Shown here one piece after another: positions 17,490 to 27,026 of a stretch of DNA of 64,000 nucleotides; position 1 is the stretch's first letter, and each line of letters begins with the position of its first letter. The notes beneath the pieces are model-generated. The model saw only the letters and a program-made list of their open reading frames with translations. It was not told the origin of the DNA and did not search any database. Source of the DNA: Pseudomonas faucium (GTDB lineage: Bacteria > Pseudomonadota > Gammaproteobacteria > Pseudomonadales > Pseudomonadaceae); assembly GCF_021602585.1 (NCBI RefSeq), contig NZ_BQIP01000020.1, positions 1 through 64,000 of the forward strand, in the 5' to 3' direction. Position numbers and translations under genes: made by a program.

Positions 17490-18833
17490 ATGCCGACCTG
17501 TACGCTCCACCCCCTGCCCTACCAGCCCGACCCCGCCGCCTACTTCGCCCGCTTGCGCCAAGCGCCCGGCGCGATCCTGCTCGACAGCGCCCGCCCCGGT
17601 GCCGAGCGCGGCCGTTTCGACCTGCTCAGCGCCTGGCCACGGCAGCACCTGCAAGCCCAACCCGACGAAGACGGCCGCGCCTTCCTGCTGCGCCTGCGCG
17701 CAGGCCTGGCCGAACTGGGCCCGGCACAGCTCCCCAACGGCGCCGAACTGCCCTTCGCCGGCGGCCTGATCGGCTACCTGAGCTATGACTTCGGCCGCCG
17801 CCTGGAGCACCTGCCCAGCCAGGCCATCGATGACCTCGGCCTGCCCGACGCGCAGCTGGGCCTATATGCATGGGCCATGGTCACCGACCACCTGCTCGGC
17901 AGCAGCCAACTGGTCTTCCACCCAAGCCTTGCCAGTGCAGAACGCGAACGCCTGATCGCCCTGTTCGAAGCCGCCGAAAGCACTGCACCGGGCGATTTCA
18001 AGCTGCTCGCGCCCATGCAGGGGGACCTGCAGCCCGAGCAGTACCGGGCTGCCTTCGACCAGGTACAGCACTACATCCAGGCCGGCGACTGCTACCAGAT
18101 CAACCTCACCCAGCGCTTTCGCGCCCCTTGCCAGGGCGACCCCTGGCGCGCCTACCAGGCGCTGCGCAAGGCCTGCCCGACGCCGTTCTCCGGCTACCAG
18201 CAACTGGCCGATGGCAGCGCACTGCTGAGCTTTTCTCCGGAGCGCTTCATCCGCGTCAGCCAGGGCCAGGTGGAAACCCGCCCGATCAAGGGCACCCGCC
18301 CGCGTTCGGCCGACCCCCGCGAAGACGCCCGCAATGCCGAGGAGCTGCGCCACAGCCCCAAGGACCGCTCGGAAAACCTGATGATCGTCGACCTGCTGCG
18401 CAACGACCTGGGGCGCACCTGCGAGATTGGCTCGGTGAAAGTGCCCGAGCTGTTCAGCCTGGAGAGCTACCCCAACGTGCACCACCTGGTCAGCAGCATC
18501 ACCGGCCAGCTGGCCGCCGGCAAGGACGCCCTGGACCTGATCGGCGACAGCTTCCCCGGCGGCTCGATCACCGGCGCGCCGAAGATCCGCGCCATGCAGA
18601 TCATCGACGAGCTCGAACCGACCCGCCGCGCCCTGTATTGCGGCTCGCTGCTGTACGTGGATGTGCGTGGCGAGATGGACAGCTCCATCGCCATTCGCAG
18701 CCTGCTGGTCAAGGATGGGCAGGTAAGCTGCTGGGGCGGCGGCGCGGTGGTAGCCGACTCGAACTGGGCAGCGGAATACGAAGAATCGATCGCCAAGGTT
18801 CGGGTGCTGATGCAGACCCTGCAAGGCCTGTAG
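17490..18833 (+). CDS. pabB: Aminodeoxychorismate synthase component I
   Basis: A 447-residue chorismate-binding enzyme that aminates chorismate to 4-amino-4-deoxychorismate for folate synthesis, using ammonia from a PabA-type amidotransferase (not in this window). The C-terminal chorismate-binding domain shows [22 protein letters not shown] and [13 protein letters not shown], as expected for PabB. The PIKGT lysine supports PabB over TrpE, which has PIAGT. The N-terminal Anth_synt_I domain covers roughly residues 10-140. Confidence 0.93.
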   Translation: MPTCTLHPLPYQPDPAAYFARLRQAPGAILLDSARPGAERGRFDLLSAWPRQHLQAQPDEDGRAFLLRLRAGLAELGPAQLPNGAELPFAGGLIGYLSYDFGRRLEHLPSQAIDDLGLPDAQLGLYAWAMVTDHLLGSSQLVFHPSLASAERERLIALFEAAESTAPGDFKLLAPMQGDLQPEQYRAAFDQVQHYIQAGDCYQINLTQRFRAPCQGDPWRAYQALRKACPTPFSGYQQLADGSALLSFSPERFIRVSQGQVETRPIKGTRPRSADPREDARNAEELRHSPKDRSENLMIVDLLRNDLGRTCEIGSVKVPELFSLESYPNVHHLVSSITGQLAAGKDALDLIGDSFPGGSITGAPKIRAMQIIDELEPTRRALYCGSLLYVDVRGEMDSSIAIRSLLVKDGQVSCWGGGAVVADSNWAAEYEESIAKVRVLMQTLQGL

Positions 18834-18916
18834 GCCAGCACGTCTGCCCTGCCATTTTTTGTTACCATCACCTCATTACGAGCGCACAGCGCCACAGCCA
18901 AGATGGAAACCGCCTG

Positions 18917-19651
18917 ATGAGCCTACCCTTCGACGTCGCCGCCCTGGCCGCGACCTATGCCAGCAAGTCCCCGCAGGACATCCTCAAGCTCGCCTTCGAA
19001 CACTTCGGCGACGACCTGTGGATCTCCTTCAGCGGCGCCGAGGACGTGGTGCTGGTCGACATGGCCTGGAAACTGAACAAGCAGGTCAAGGTGTTCAGCC
19101 TCGACACCGGCCGCCTGCACCCGGAGACCTACCGCTTCATCGACCAGGTACGCGAGCAGTACAACCTGCCGATCGAGATCCTCAGCCCTGACCGCACCAA
19201 GCTCGACCCGTTCGTCAAGGACAAGGGCCTGTTCAGCTTCTACAAGGACGGCCACGGCGAATGCTGCGGCATCCGCAAGATCGAACCGCTGCGGCGCAAG
19301 CTCGCCACCGTCAGCGCCTGGGCCACCGGCCAGCGTCGCGACCAGAGCCCAGGCACGCGCAGCCAGGTCGCGGCACTGGAAATCGACGGCGCCTTCTCCA
19401 CCCCGGAGCGCACGCTGTACAAGTTCAACCCGCTGGCGCAGATGACCAGCGCCGAAGTGTGGGGCTACATCCGCATGCTCGAGCTGCCGCACAACAGCCT
19501 GCACGAGCGCGGCTTCATCAGCATCGGCTGCGAGCCCTGCACGCGCCCGGTGCTGCCGGGCCAGCACGAGCGCGAAGGCCGCTGGTGGTGGGAAGAGTCG
19601 ACCCAGAAGGAATGCGGGCTGCACGCTGGCAACCTGATCAGCAAGGCTTGA
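18917..19651 (+). CDS. cysH: Adenylyl-sulfate (APS) reductase CysH, [4Fe-4S] type
   Basis: A 244-residue CysH that reduces activated sulfate to sulfite in assimilation. The cysteine pairs [11 protein letters not shown] and IGCEPCTRP are the [4Fe-4S] ligands that mark APS-type reductases, as in other pseudomonads; PAPS-type CysH lacks them. The P-loop-like region is seen in [15 protein letters not shown]. Start [19 protein letters not shown] at 18917 was chosen because the frame remains open far upstream only as an overprint of pabB. Its regulator cysB lies just downstream on the other strand. Confidence 0.95.
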   Translation: MSLPFDVAALAATYASKSPQDILKLAFEHFGDDLWISFSGAEDVVLVDMAWKLNKQVKVFSLDTGRLHPETYRFIDQVREQYNLPIEILSPDRTKLDPFVKDKGLFSFYKDGHGECCGIRKIEPLRRKLATVSAWATGQRRDQSPGTRSQVAALEIDGAFSTPERTLYKFNPLAQMTSAEVWGYIRMLELPHNSLHERGFISIGCEPCTRPVLPGQHEREGRWWWEESTQKECGLHAGNLISKA

Positions 19652-19654
19652 ATA

Positions 19655-19763
19655 GCTGGGGCCGCTTTGCGCCCCTTTCGCGACACAAGGCCGCTCCTAC
19701 AGGGGTACGTATTCTTCTGTAGGAGCGGCCTTGTGCCGCGAAAGGGCCGCAAAGCGGCCCCAT
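19655..19763. repeat. Inverted REP pair (family 2) between cysH and cysB
   Basis: Family-2 arms with one base changed in the second copy (GTGCCGCG instead of GTGTCGCG). It lies between the convergent ends of cysH and cysB. Confidence 0.87.
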
Positions 19764-19774
19764 GCATTCTCAGC

Positions 19775-20809
<1,035 letters not shown>

Positions 20810-20878
20810 TTAGTGGTTCTCGAAATAAAACTAGAACTATTTTGTTACACGCCGCTCCGAAACAAGCTGCCGCCAGCT

Positions 20879-21376
20879 TCAAGTTTTCCTACGCCCGAGG
20901 TGCTGCGAGAGCGGCACCATGTACACCGGAACCGGTGACAGCTGCAGCAGCCGTACCGCCGTGCGGCCCAGTGGCACGTCCACCCCGGCACCGGCACTGT
21001 GGCTGCCGAAGATCAGCAGGTCGACACTCAGCCGCTGCGCCTGCTCGAGGATCACCTGGGCCGGGTCGCCCTGGCGCACCCGCACCGCCTTGATCACGGC
21101 AAGGTCAGCGTCTTCGCCCAATTCGTCGCGAAAGTTTTCCAGCACCCGCTGCTCGATGTTGGCCATCACCGTGTTCACGCCCTCGCTGTGCAGCGCATCC
21201 AGCGTCTGCTCGTCGAGGTAGCTCTGCAACAGGGATTCGGCGAACTGGCCCATGGGCTCCACGGCGTGGATCACGTACAACTCCGCATTGAAGGTACGGG
21301 CCAGGGCCAGGGCGTGCTGCATGACGAAGGGCGCGTAGACACCGAGGTCGGTGGCATACAGCATGGAGCGGATCAT
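20879..21376 (-). CDS. Universal stress protein (UspA family)
   Basis: A 165-residue single-domain Usp. It opens with the family's MLYATDLGVYAPFVMQHALA and ends with the ATP-binding motif type GSHSAGAGVDVPLGRTAVRL, which fits the ATP-binding G-x2-G-x9-G-S/T pattern. I chose the ATG at 21376 because GAGGAGGTCGA stands directly upstream; an in-frame ATG 33 bp further upstream lacks this. Stress or energy-limitation role inferred from family. It is next to cysB on the same strand but separated by its own spacing. Confidence 0.85.
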   Translation of the reverse strand: MIRSMLYATDLGVYAPFVMQHALALARTFNAELYVIHAVEPMGQFAESLLQSYLDEQTLDALHSEGVNTVMANIEQRVLENFRDELGEDADLAVIKAVRVRQGDPAQVILEQAQRLSVDLLIFGSHSAGAGVDVPLGRTAVRLLQLSPVPVYMVPLSQHLGRRKT

Positions 21377-21480
21377 TCGACCTCCTCGACTGCCGTTGCG
21401 GCAGAGCAAGCTTCAGCTTAGCAGCGCGCCGCCCACTCGCTTTGCCGTCCGGCGCACTGGCGCCGCGGGTTACAGCGGTA

Positions 21481-22428
21481 TCAGCCGGCGCGGTTGGCGC
21501 GGTCGATGAAGGCCAGCGCCTGGTAGAGCATGTGCATGCGCGGCAGCTGGCAACCGGCAGCGCGCGCCTGCGCCAGCGGCTCGGCGTAGATCGCCTGAAG
21601 CTCCAGCGGGCGTTGCTCGGCATGGTCGTGGTACATGCTCGGCCAGTAGTCGGGCATCTGCTCGGTGACACGCAGCAGGTGCTCGGCATACCCCGCCGGC
21701 AGCGCATGGCCACAGGCCGCTGCACCCTGTACCACCTCCGCCATCAAGGCTTGCACCAGTTCACGGCTGTCGGCATCGGCCATCAGCGGCGTGGTGCTGG
21801 CACCGAGCAGCACCGACAGGCCGTTGTACGGCACGTTCCACACCAGCTTCTGCCAGCGCGCCTGGGCCAGGTCAGGCATGGCCTGGGAGTCGATGCCCGC
21901 CGCGCGGAACAGCCCTGCCCCTTGCTCGACGATCTCTGCACCGCCATCGCTGGCCGGCCCGCTGTGGTAACCCAGGTTGACCGCACCCAGGGCCTGGTGA
22001 CGGATATCGCCGGGGCCCTGGCGGTTGACGCAAATGAAGCACAAGCCACCGAGCAGGTGCAGGTTGCCGGGCAAGGCCGGGCGCAACTGCTCTTCGACGC
22101 CCAGGCCATTTTGCAACAGCACCACCTTGGCATCGGCGGCGGCGGCCTGGACGATCAGCGGCGCCAGTTCAGCATTGCTGGTGGCCTTGGCCCCCACCAG
22201 CAACCAGTCACAGGCTGGCATGTCGGCGGCATTGGCGTAGGCCTGCACGGGCAGTTGCAAGGTGCCGTAGAGCGCGCTGTCCAGCTTCAGCCCCCGCTCA
22301 CGGACCACGGCATATTCGCTGCGCAGCAGAAAATGCACGTCGAAACCGGCGCGCGCCAGCATCAACCCATAAAAGCCTCCGATGGCGCCACTGCCGATGA
22401 TGCCGATGCGCGGTTTACGAGGGGCCAT
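21481..22428 (-). CDS. panE: 2-dehydropantoate 2-reductase
   Basis: A 315-residue ketopantoate reductase family protein. It reduces 2-dehydropantoate to pantoate with NADPH for pantothenate/CoA synthesis. The Rossmann motif RIGIIGSGAIGGFYGLML is at the N-terminus. The catalytic lysine sits in RWQKLVWNVPYNGLS. I chose the ATG at 22428. Paralogues with other 2-oxoacid substrates exist, so panE is the likely but not certain name. Confidence 0.85.
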   Translation of the reverse strand: MAPRKPRIGIIGSGAIGGFYGLMLARAGFDVHFLLRSEYAVVRERGLKLDSALYGTLQLPVQAYANAADMPACDWLLVGAKATSNAELAPLIVQAAAADAKVVLLQNGLGVEEQLRPALPGNLHLLGGLCFICVNRQGPGDIRHQALGAVNLGYHSGPASDGGAEIVEQGAGLFRAAGIDSQAMPDLAQARWQKLVWNVPYNGLSVLLGASTTPLMADADSRELVQALMAEVVQGAAACGHALPAGYAEHLLRVTEQMPDYWPSMYHDHAEQRPLELQAIYAEPLAQARAAGCQLPRMHMLYQALAFIDRANRAG

Positions 22429-22548
22429 GCTGATCTCCTGAATGAAGTGGATGCGCTTTTTTACACCCTTTGCGGCATTCTGCGCATCCCGATGGCAGCG
22501 CAAGGCTGCCTGAGCAGGGAAAAACCCTGCCGCGACGGGCACAGGCCA

Positions 22549-22577
22549 TTGTCGCAACCCCTTTAACGCGCTAAGGT
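22549..22577 (+). promoter_or_regulatory. Possible promoter of the DAHP synthase gene
   Basis: TTGTCG (22549-22554) and TAAGGT (22572-22577) are 17 bp apart, about 85 bp before the ATG. The match is modest. A GCAGGG-AAAAA-CCCTGC hairpin lies just upstream at 22514-22530. Confidence 0.35.
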
Positions 22578-22661
22578 TCGGCTCCCCGCTGCGAACATTC
22601 TTGCTGCTGGGCCGCACGGGGATTGCTGGCGGCCGGCACCCGTGACCTGACGAGTAACACG

Positions 22662-23738
22662 ATGGCTGATTTACCGATCGATGACCTTAACGTTGCCTCC
22701 AACGAGACCTTGATCACCCCCGATCAGCTCAAGAAGGAAATCCCCCTCAGCGCCAAGGCCCTGCAGACCGTGACTGCCGGCCGCCAAGTGGTGCGCAACA
22801 TTCTCGACGGCAAGGACCATCGCCTGTTCGTGGTGGTCGGCCCTTGCTCGATCCACGACATCAAGGCGGCGCACGAATACGCCGAGCGCCTCAAAGTGCT
22901 GGCCGAGGAAGTGTCGGATACGCTGTACCTGGTCATGCGCGTGTACTTCGAAAAGCCGCGCACCACCGTCGGCTGGAAAGGCCTGATCAACGACCCGTAC
23001 CTGGATGACTCGTTCAAAATCCAGGACGGCCTGCACATCGGCCGCCAACTGCTGCTGGACCTGGCCGAAAAAGGCCTGCCGACCGCCACCGAGGCGCTCG
23101 ACCCGATCTCCCCGCAGTACCTGCAGGACCTGATCAGCTGGTCGGCCATCGGCGCGCGCACCACCGAATCCCAGACCCACCGCGAAATGGCCTCGGGCCT
23201 GTCTTCGGCGGTCGGCTTCAAGAACGGCACCGATGGCGGCCTGACCGTGGCGATCAACGCGCTGCAGTCGGTGTCCAAGCCGCACCGCTTCCTCGGCATC
23301 AACCAGGAAGGGGGTGTTTCCATCGTCACCACCAAGGGCAACCCTTACGGCCACGTGGTGCTGCGCGGTGGCAACGGCAAGCCGAACTATGATTCGGTCA
23401 GCGTCGCCCTGTGCGAACAGGACCTGGCCAAGGCCAAGATCAAGCCCAACATCATGGTCGACTGCAGCCACGCCAACTCCAACAAGGACCCGGCGCTGCA
23501 GCCACTGGTCATGGAAAACGTCGCCAACCAGATCCTCGAAGGCAACCAGTCGATCATCGGCCTGATGGTCGAGAGCCACCTGAACTGGGGCTGCCAGTCG
23601 ATTCCAAAGAACCTCGACGAACTGCAGTACGGCGTATCGATCACCGATGCCTGCATCGATTGGTCGGCCACCGAGAAAACCCTGCGCAGCATGCACGCCA
23701 AGCTCAAGGATGTACTGCCACAGCGTCAGCGCGGCTGA
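22662..23738 (+). CDS. aroF: 3-deoxy-7-phosphoheptulonate (DAHP) synthase, type I
   Basis: A 358-residue type I (AroFGH) DAHP synthase, first step of the shikimate pathway: PEP plus erythrose 4-phosphate. Conserved blocks seen are VVVGPCSIHD, MRVYFEKPRTTVGWKGLIND, SWSAIGARTTESQTHREMAS and VDCSHANSNKD, which carry the metal and PEP ligands. Which aromatic amino acid inhibits it cannot be safely read by eye, so the F/G/H letter is uncertain. I chose the ATG at 22662; no strong Shine-Dalgarno is visible. Confidence 0.93.
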   Translation: MADLPIDDLNVASNETLITPDQLKKEIPLSAKALQTVTAGRQVVRNILDGKDHRLFVVVGPCSIHDIKAAHEYAERLKVLAEEVSDTLYLVMRVYFEKPRTTVGWKGLINDPYLDDSFKIQDGLHIGRQLLLDLAEKGLPTATEALDPISPQYLQDLISWSAIGARTTESQTHREMASGLSSAVGFKNGTDGGLTVAINALQSVSKPHRFLGINQEGGVSIVTTKGNPYGHVVLRGGNGKPNYDSVSVALCEQDLAKAKIKPNIMVDCSHANSNKDPALQPLVMENVANQILEGNQSIIGLMVESHLNWGCQSIPKNLDELQYGVSITDACIDWSATEKTLRSMHAKLKDVLPQRQRG

Positions 23739-23809
23739 AAAAAACAGGGCCGCTTCACCCCCATCGCCGACCTGCCGGCGATGGGGGTGAAGCGGCCCTG
23801 TTTTTTTTA
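23738..23809. terminator. Very long bidirectional terminator
   Basis: A perfect stem of about 30 bp (A-tract, CAGGGCCGCTTCACCCCC, ATCGCC and its exact complement, then T-tract) with a loop of about 8-12 nt serves both the DAHP synthase and the convergent GNAT gene. The core resembles a REP unit flanked by A and T tracts. Confidence 0.93.
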
Positions 23810-23814
23810 AGGAG

Positions 23815-24096
23815 TCAGGCCTTGCTCGAGTGGCGCTGCTGGCGCTCCATGTAGCGCTCTACATACGAGCATGATGGGATCACCGTGTAACCCATCTGGT
23901 CGGCGTACTCCAGGGCCTTCTCGGTCAACGCGGCAGCGATGCCACGGCCACGCAGGGCGTTGGGCACGAAAGTGCGATAGATATCCAGCGTCTGTTTGCC
24001 CAGGTCCATGTACGTCAGGTAGGCACGATGACCGTCCACGTTGGTCTCGAACTGATGACCGGCCTGGTCATGGTGGATGGTCAACGCTTCACTCAT
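23815..24096 (-). CDS. Small GNAT acetyltransferase (YjdJ-like)
   Basis: A 93-residue minimal GNAT of the 'Gcn5-related N-acetyltransferase 2' type. The acetyl-CoA-binding P-loop reads RGRGIAAALTEKAL, preceded by the beta-4 segment IYRTFVPNALRG. The segment YTVIPSCSYVERYM matches the family C-terminus. The substrate is unknown. I chose the ATG at 24096 because the domain begins a few residues later; the upstream extension of the frame is rich in Pro/Arg and looks non-coding. Confidence 0.82.
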   Translation of the reverse strand: MSEALTIHHDQAGHQFETNVDGHRAYLTYMDLGKQTLDIYRTFVPNALRGRGIAAALTEKALEYADQMGYTVIPSCSYVERYMERQQRHSSKA

Positions 24097-24603
24097 CACT
24101 ACTCCTCGCAGGCCTTTTCGGCAGACCCTGACCTTAACCGATGCTGGTTTATCCGGCGGAGGAACCTCTACGCCACCTCTTGCCCCTTGGACCGCAAGCC
24201 GATTGCAATGGTTCTGCCGGCCGGCCACCCCAAATAGTAGGCGCGGCACCCGCGATTGCTCAAGGTGGTTGTGCTTAAAAAGTGGCAGGCTCGTGGCTTG
24301 CAGGCCCCGGCCTGCGTGGCCCACAACAGCAGCCGGATGTTCTACGGGTTAAGACGACGAACGACAGTTAAAGTCACCGTTAGTTCGCAAAAAAGTTCCT
24401 GTTCTACAACCGCTTGCAGCCGCTGCACGGTTTTTTCACAATTCCCCCACAAATCTTGTCGGCTACCCCTAGAGCAACATTTTTTTTGCAGTTCTTGCGC
24501 TCGGTCAGTTTACTTACTACAAGTAATGGGTACTATGTACGCCGGCCAGTTTCTCTTTTCCGAGAGATGGCTATTTAATAGAAAGTCCTTGAAGGGGAAC
24601 ACG
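24097..24603. other. Long intergenic region upstream of oprI
   Basis: About 500 bp between the GNAT and oprI, AT-richer in its second half. It holds the oprI promoter and leader at its right end. I found no convincing gene in the rest. Confidence 0.6.
24509..24536 (+). promoter_or_regulatory. Predicted oprI promoter
   Basis: TTTACT (24509-24514), a 16-bp spacer and TACTAT (24531-24536), with AT-rich DNA upstream. It would give a leader of about 60 nt ending in AAGGGGA (24592-24598), 5 bp before the ATG. Confidence 0.55.
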
Positions 24604-24855
24604 ATGAACAACGTTCTGAAATTCTCTGCTCTGGCTCTGGCCGCAGTTCTGGCTACCGGTTGCAGCAGCGTATCCAAAGAAACCGAAGCTCGTCTGACTG
24701 CGACTGAAGACGCAGCAGCTCGCGCTCAAGCCCGTGCTGACGAAGCCTACCGTAAGGCTGACGACGCTCTGGCAGCCGCTCAGAAGGCTCAGCAGACCGC
24801 TGACGAAGCCAACGAGCGCGCTCTGCGTATGCTGGACAAAGCCAGCCGCAAGTAA
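24604..24855 (+). CDS. oprI: Major outer membrane lipoprotein OprI (Lpp-like)
   Basis: An 83-residue Lpp-family lipoprotein. The signal peptide ends in a lipobox ([11 protein letters not shown]), with lipidated Cys at about residue 19. The mature part is an Ala-rich heptad helix that should form a trimeric coiled coil in the periplasm. The C-terminus ends in ASRK; the last Lys is the residue that L,D-transpeptidases attach to peptidoglycan in E. coli Lpp. The very strong Shine-Dalgarno and AT-rich promoter fit one of the most abundant proteins of the cell. A predicted L,D-transpeptidase lies next to it in convergent orientation. Confidence 0.97.
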   Translation: MNNVLKFSALALAAVLATGCSSVSKETEARLTATEDAAARAQARADEAYRKADDALAAAQKAQQTADEANERALRMLDKASRK

Positions 24856-24878
24856 TAATCCTCACGGATTGTTGAGAA

Positions 24879-24906
24879 GCCGACCCACTTGTGGGTCGGC
24901 TTTTTT
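24879..24906 (+). terminator. oprI terminator
   Basis: GCCGACCCAC-TT-GTGGGTCGGC followed by TTTTTT, 23 bp after the oprI stop. Confidence 0.95.
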
Positions 24907-24937
24907 ATTGCCTCGGCAAACGCATCTAACAGATAGC

Positions 24938-24980
24938 AAAAGGCCTGCCCCGCACGCGTGTCCGGGGCAGGCCTTTGTTT
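24938..24980 (-). terminator. Terminator of the L,D-transpeptidase gene
   Basis: AAAAGGCCTGCCCCG pairs with CGGGGCAGGCCTTTG; read on the minus strand it ends in a T-rich run. It is symmetric enough to work in both directions. Confidence 0.85.
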
Positions 24981-24986
24981 GTGACG

Positions 24987-25964
24987 TTACTGCAGTTCTG
25001 GCGGGATGCTCGAAACCATCGGCGCAGTACCCTGGTTGCTGACCGGCACGGCAATCTCCACCGGCATGCCATCTTCCGCGGCAACCACATCACGCACCAT
25101 GTCCCAGTTCATGCGCAGGTTGTTGGCCAGGTCTTCACGCTTGAGCAGCGCGTTGATCACCGCCGTGTGCTTGTCGACCACCGACGGGTTGCCATGATCG
25201 TCGAGCGGCGTGTGCGCCTCGAGGTAAACCTTGCCACCACTGATGCCGAACTTGTACGGCTCGTTGATGATGCGCACCTGGGTGCCGACCGGCACCATCT
25301 TCGACAGTTCGAGCACGTTGTTGTTGAGCATGCGGAAGCAGCCGTGGCTGGTACGCATGCCGATGCCGAACTTCTTGTTCGAACCATGGATCAGGTAACC
25401 CGGCACACCCAGGGTGAACTTGAACGGGCCCAGCGGGTTGTCCGGGCCAGCCGGTACCACGGTGGGCAGGATGTCGCCGTCCGCCGCATGCTCGGCACGG
25501 ATCGACGCCGGCGGCGTCCAGGTCGGGTTTGGAGTCTTGGCGGTGATCTTGGTGCTCGCCACCGGCGAACCCCAGCCCTCGCGGCCGATACCCAGCGGGA
25601 AGGTGTAGACCACGTTCTGCCCTTTCGGGTAGTAGTACAGGCGGTATTCGGCCAGGTTGATGACCACGCCTTCACGCGGGCCCGGCGGCAGGATGTAGCG
25701 CGTCGGCAGGATGATCTCGGTGCCCGCGCCCGGCAGCCACGGGTCGACGCCCGGGTTGGCCGCGATCATTTCCAGGTAGCCGAGGTCGTTGGCGGTGCCG
25801 ATGTCGGCGAAGGTGTCCTCGTACTTGGCCTTGATCACCTGTACCTGGCCAACGATGTCTTCACCGGGTGGCGGCAGGGGCAGCTCCAACGCAACGGCAG
25901 GGCCTGCTACCAGCAGGGCGGCCAGGGTCAGGCAACGGGTGACGGCGGGAAAGCGCGGCAACAT
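24987..25964 (-). CDS. L,D-transpeptidase (YkuD/ErfK family) with LysM-like domain
   Basis: A 325-residue periplasmic enzyme with a signal peptide (about residues 1-25, ending PAVALEL). A LysM-like peptidoglycan-binding segment follows (about 30-85). The YkuD catalytic domain shows YLIHGSNKKFGIGMRTS followed by HGCFRM, the conserved HG...SHGC motif with the nucleophilic Cys. Such enzymes make 3-3 crosslinks or attach Lpp-type lipoproteins to meso-DAP. Adjacency to oprI and the C-terminal Lys of OprI make OprI anchoring the leading hypothesis; the sequence alone cannot separate the two activities. Confidence 0.9.
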   Translation of the reverse strand: MLPRFPAVTRCLTLAALLVAGPAVALELPLPPPGEDIVGQVQVIKAKYEDTFADIGTANDLGYLEMIAANPGVDPWLPGAGTEIILPTRYILPPGPREGVVINLAEYRLYYYPKGQNVVYTFPLGIGREGWGSPVASTKITAKTPNPTWTPPASIRAEHAADGDILPTVVPAGPDNPLGPFKFTLGVPGYLIHGSNKKFGIGMRTSHGCFRMLNNNVLELSKMVPVGTQVRIINEPYKFGISGGKVYLEAHTPLDDHGNPSVVDKHTAVINALLKREDLANNLRMNWDMVRDVVAAEDGMPVEIAVPVSNQGTAPMVSSIPPELQ

Positions 25965-26070
25965 CCGGTAAATCCTTCGAAAGGTGGGTCAAGACCAACG
26001 ATTGTACACCCGCCCCGATGCAAGCGGGAGGCATCGGCGGCTTACAAGCGTTTCAGATGATGAAAGGCGA

Positions 26071-26352
26071 TCAGAGTTCCGGCCAGATGGGGCGCATGCC
26101 GCGCCGCTGAGCGTCGAGAATCGCACGGCACAGGTCGCACAGGCGGCCGTCGCGGTAGATCGAGCGCGGCACGCCCGACCAGCGTGGCTGAGCCGGCAGC
26201 AGGCCGCCACACAGGGTGCGATCGACCGGCACGCCCAGTTCGAGCTGGCGGGCCACCAGGTGGACGCGGATTTCCTGGCAAGCGAACAGGTCGAGCTGTT
26301 CATCGGGCTCGATCAGTTGGTAGGCAAACAGGGACCAGGCAGGGCGCGGCAT
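26071..26352 (-). CDS. Small conserved hypothetical protein with CxxC motif
   Basis: A 93-residue protein beginning MPRPAWSLFAYQLIEPDEQL and ending in a Cys-containing tail, GRLCDLCRAILDAQRRGMRP. The CxxC plus other Cys (FACQE, TLCGG) could bind zinc, but I do not recognise the family. I chose the ATG at 26352; an in-frame ATG ten codons upstream exists. It lies between tesA and the L,D-transpeptidase, all on the minus strand, with 58 bp to tesA. Confidence 0.6.
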   Translation of the reverse strand: MPRPAWSLFAYQLIEPDEQLDLFACQEIRVHLVARQLELGVPVDRTLCGGLLPAQPRWSGVPRSIYRDGRLCDLCRAILDAQRRGMRPIWPEL

Positions 26353-26410
26353 CGGGGGCTCTCGAAACGGGGGGCGCAACATTAGCCGAAAGCCGGCCCC
26401 GTTTAAAGCG

Positions 26411-27016
26411 TCACAGCAAGGGTTTTATCGCCGGCCAGGCATTTTCCAGCAAGCGCTGCTGGGCCCCTTGCGCCGGATGGATGCCATCGGCCTGCATCAG
26501 CTCCGGCACACCGCCCACGCCGTCGAGGAAAAACGGCACCAGCGGCACCTTCTTTTCCGTTGCCAGCTGTTCATACACGTTGGCAAACGCCGTGGTGTAG
26601 CGCACCCCGTAGTTGGGTGGCAGGCGCATGCCCAACAGGAGCACCTTGGCCCCCGCCGCGCGGGAACGCTCGATCATCGAGGCAAGATTTTGTTGCAATT
26701 GCTCCGGCGGCTGCCCGCGCAGGCCATCGTTGCCGCCCAGCTCCAGCACCACCAGGCTCGGCTTGTGCGCTGCAAGCAGCGCCGGCAGGCGCGCCTGGCC
26801 ACCGGCACTGGTGTCGCCACTGATCGAGGCGTTGACCACCTGGTCGTCGAAACCTTCGTCCTTGAGCCGGGTCTGCAACAGAGAGACCCAACCCTGACGG
26901 GTATCCAGGCCAAAACCGGCGCTGATACTATCGCCGACTACCAGCAGTGTTCCCGCCACCGCGTTCTGGGCCAGGCAACACAGAGCCAGACCGGCACTCA
27001 ACCACCACACTCGCAT
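26411..27016 (-). CDS. tesA: SGNH esterase / lysophospholipase TesA
   Basis: A 201-residue secreted GDSL/SGNH hydrolase: thioesterase I, protease I or lysophospholipase L1 in other species. A signal peptide (MRVWWLSAGLALCCLAQNAV) precedes block I, LLVVGDSISAGFGLDTRQGW with the catalytic Ser. Block III is ELGGNDGLRG and block V is ADGIHP with the catalytic Asp and His. It is divergent from ybbA with only 10 bp between starts, the same tesA-ybbA-ybbP arrangement as in E. coli. Confidence 0.93.
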   Translation of the reverse strand: MRVWWLSAGLALCCLAQNAVAGTLLVVGDSISAGFGLDTRQGWVSLLQTRLKDEGFDDQVVNASISGDTSAGGQARLPALLAAHKPSLVVLELGGNDGLRGQPPEQLQQNLASMIERSRAAGAKVLLLGMRLPPNYGVRYTTAFANVYEQLATEKKVPLVPFFLDGVGGVPELMQADGIHPAQGAQQRLLENAWPAIKPLL

Positions 27017-27026
27017 TGGATTCTCC

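Noticed and set aside
24283-24298. Sigma54-like sequence TGGCAGG-N4-TGGCT in the spacer before oprI
   Set aside because: GG and GC are correctly spaced, but two consensus bases differ, the site is about 300 bp from oprI, and a good sigma70-type promoter lies next to the gene.
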